From the NCBI GenBank assembly GCA_964544115.1, contig CAZJBP010000082.1, forward strand, positions 1 to 16,524: DNA of 16,524 nucleotides, written 5' to 3'. Source of the DNA: CAZJBP01 sp964544115. Lineage in GTDB: Bacteria > Verrucomicrobiota > Kiritimatiellia > UBA8416 > JADHWI01. The notes below the pieces were generated by a model, which did not search any database, was not told where the DNA came from, and was given only the letters and a program-made list of their open reading frames with translations. The translations under genes were made by a program, and so were the position numbers. Positions within the stretch are counted from its first letter, which is position 1, and every line of letters begins with the position of its first letter. Below, piece after piece: positions 14,939 through 16,524 of the stretch.

Positions 14939-16524
14939 GACGGTTTACCCCCTCCGTTGGCGCGCCGGCGTTCGGCCTTCGGGCGCGTGTAGGGCTCGGA
15001 CTTGACGGTTATATAGATGCCGCTCTCACCCAGCTCGTGCTCGATGGCCCGGACGAAGTCCGGGCCGGGCATCACGCGATAGGCCCGGTCGGTGTTGACG
15101 AACACGCGCTCGCCGGCAGGAAACTGTACGCAGATGACCACCGGCGTCAATCCGGGATGCTTCCGGACGATGTCCCGGACCCGCTCCAGGCGGTTGCCGT
15201 CCATCAGCGCGGTTGGAATGTGCAGCCCCACGCGCTGCGCGAAGTGCCGGGGGGCGTCCTCGAGGCGATAGATTTCGTGGGCGTAGATCTTCGGGGTCTC
15301 CTCCTTGCGGGAGACCTCGCCACACACCAGGATGGCGGTGTCCTCCAGCAGGTCGCCCCCGTGGTGCTTGTAGGCTTCGGGAAACACCAGGACCTCGACG
15401 CTGCCGTCGAGATCTTCCAAGGTCAGCACGGCCATGGGTTCCTTGCTGACCTTGGTGAGCTTCTTCTGCAGCTTCGAGACGAGCCCGCCAACGCGCGTCT
15501 CCGTGCGGTCGGGCAGCTCCGAGAGCTTCTGCACCGAGGCCAGCTGGTAGCGCTCGAGCAGCCACGCGTGCTGGGTCAGCGGGTGCCCCGTCATGTACAT
15601 GCCCAGCAGCTCGCGCTCGCCGGCGAGCATGTCGTTGTCGTGCCAGCGGGGCGCCTCGGGCAGCGCGGCGTCCGAGACGTCGGCGCCGGAGTCGCTGCCG
15701 CCGAGCAGGCTGAACAGGCTGCCCTGTCCGGACTGGCGGTCGCGCGCCGCGGACTGCGCGCGGCTCATGGCCATGTCGATGCCCGCGAAGAGCCGGGCGC
15801 GGTGCGGGCCGAGGCCGTCCATGGCGCCGCAGCGCACGAGGCTTTCGATGACTTTCTTGTTGGCCGCCTGGCTGTCCGCGCGGGAGCTGAAATCGATCAG
15901 CCCCTTGAACGGGCCGCCGCGCGCGCGGGCCGCCACAATGGCTTCCGCAGCGCCCGTGCCGACGTTCTTGATGCCCGCCAGGCCGAAGCGGATGCCGGTC
16001 TCGCCTTCCGGGCGGAAGCGGACGTGGCTGTGGTTGACGTCCGGGGGCAGCACGCTCAGCCCCATCTCGACGGCCTCGGCGATGAACACGGGCAGCTTGT
16101 CGGAGTTGCCCATTTCGCAGGACAGCAGCGCCGACATGAACTCGACCGGGTGGTTGGCCTTCATGTAGGCGGTCTGGTACGAAATGATGGCGTAGCCGGC
16201 GCTGTGGGACTTGTTGAAACCGTAGCCCGCGAACTTCTCCATGTTGTCGAAGATGCGGCCGGCCAGCTCCTCGGTCAGGCCGTTTGTCTCGATGCAGCCC
16301 CGGATGAAGCGCGAGCGCTGCTTGGCCATCTCCTCGGCCTTCTTCTTGCCCATGGCGCGGCGCAGGATGTCGGCATCGCCGAGGGTGTAACCGGCCAGCA
16401 CGTTGGCGGCGCGCTGGACCTGCTCCTGGTACACCATCACGCCGTACGTTTCCTTGAGGATCGGCTCCAGCAGCGGGTGGTCGTACTTGATGCGGGTCTT
16501 GCCGCTCTTGCGGTCGACGTAGTC
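14935..16524 (-). CDS. dnaE: DNA polymerase III alpha subunit, C-terminal 529 residues (5' end outside window)
   Basis: This is the catalytic subunit of the chromosomal replicase; only its C-terminal part is in the window. The frame is open through the right edge, where residues read DYVDRKSGKTRIKYDHPLLE. That is followed by the strongly conserved YGVMVYQEQVQ and DILRRAMGKKKAEEM of the fingers region, and GYGFNKSHSAGYAIISYQTAYMK. Next come the helix-hairpin-helix type DNA-binding part (GIKNVGTGAAEAI) and an OB-fold (MAVLTLEDLDGSVEVLVFPEAY), with a C-terminal domain that in other bacteria contacts the clamp loader. The catalytic aspartates would lie upstream of the window. The pattern is DnaE type, not PolC. 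The TGA stop overlaps the GTG start of the GYF coiled-coil gene, an unusual partner for dnaE. Confidence 0.96.
   Translation of the reverse strand, partial: DYVDRKSGKTRIKYDHPLLEPILKETYGVMVYQEQVQRAANVLAGYTLGDADILRRAMGKKKAEEMAKQRSRFIRGCIETNGLTEELAGRIFDNMEKFAGYGFNKSHSAGYAIISYQTAYMKANHPVEFMSALLSCEMGNSDKLPVFIAEAVEMGLSVLPPDVNHSHVRFRPEGETGIRFGLAGIKNVGTGAAEAIVAARARGGPFKGLIDFSSRADSQAANKKVIESLVRCGAMDGLGPHRARLFAGIDMAMSRAQSAARDRQSGQGSLFSLLGGSDSGADVSDAALPEAPRWHDNDMLAGERELLGMYMTGHPLTQHAWLLERYQLASVQKLSELPDRTETRVGGLVSKLQKKLTKVSKEPMAVLTLEDLDGSVEVLVFPEAYKHHGGDLLEDTAILVCGEVSRKEETPKIYAHEIYRLEDAPRHFAQRVGLHIPTALMDGNRLERVRDIVRKHPGLTPVVICVQFPAGERVFVNTDRAYRVMPGPDFVRAIEHELGESGIYITVKSEPYTRPKAERRRANGGGKPS

Noticed and set aside
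14246..14992. Plus-strand open frame across the dnaE/GYF junction
   Set aside because: It is antisense to the coiled-coil region, where codon bias leaves several frames open; no supporting signal.

Overview
This is a GC-rich bacterial chromosome segment with dense gene packing and strong G/C preference at third codon positions. No mobile element, CRISPR array, rRNA or tRNA is visible. The best taxonomic clue is the short pseudopilin with an FTLIE signal and a C-terminal H-x(n)-DG motif. That protein type is abundant in the PVC group (Planctomycetes, Lentisphaerae, Kiritimatiellae, Verrucomicrobia). The MsbA-like exporter and the lipoproteins suggest a Gram-negative type envelope. I infer a PVC-type bacterium, perhaps Lentisphaerae or Kiritimatiellae, but the sequence does not settle the genus.

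Left part (1-4965, + strand): the 3' end of a GspE/PilB secretion or pilus ATPase gene is followed by trxB (thioredoxin reductase), an MsbA-like ABC exporter, a YjbQ/UPF0047 protein and queA (queuosine synthesis). The last four are joined by GTGA or ATGA stop/start overlaps and so probably form one translationally coupled unit.

Middle (4966-8173, + strand): a single pseudopilin gene has its own extended -10 type promoter and a near-perfect intrinsic terminator. It is followed by priA, the replication restart helicase. priA runs tail to tail, with a 14-bp overlap, into a minus-strand sugar ABC importer of the RbsCBA type (8160-11808: permease, lipoprotein binding protein, duplicated-domain ATPase, in that transcription order), again with 4-bp overlaps.

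Right part (11948-16524): a + strand LysM coiled-coil lipoprotein gene converges, with a 17-bp overlap, on a minus-strand group read in the order dnaE (replicative polymerase alpha subunit, 3' end only), a 560-residue tandem-GYF coiled-coil protein, and a single-pass membrane coiled-coil protein. The last two are unrecognised as named genes and are the most interesting part of the window. The first carries two GYF-type modules, a domain class known to bind proline-rich peptides. The second has a proline-rich segment on the predicted cytoplasmic side of its membrane anchor. A cytoplasm-to-periplasm scaffold, expressed with the polymerase gene, is a testable inference.

No stretch longer than about 180 bases lacks a gene. 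The largest gap (4966-5142) holds the pseudopilin promoter and leader. The gap at 5788-5917 holds its terminator. The gap at 11809-11947 separates the divergent sugar importer and LysM genes, and no convincing promoter could be picked out in it.
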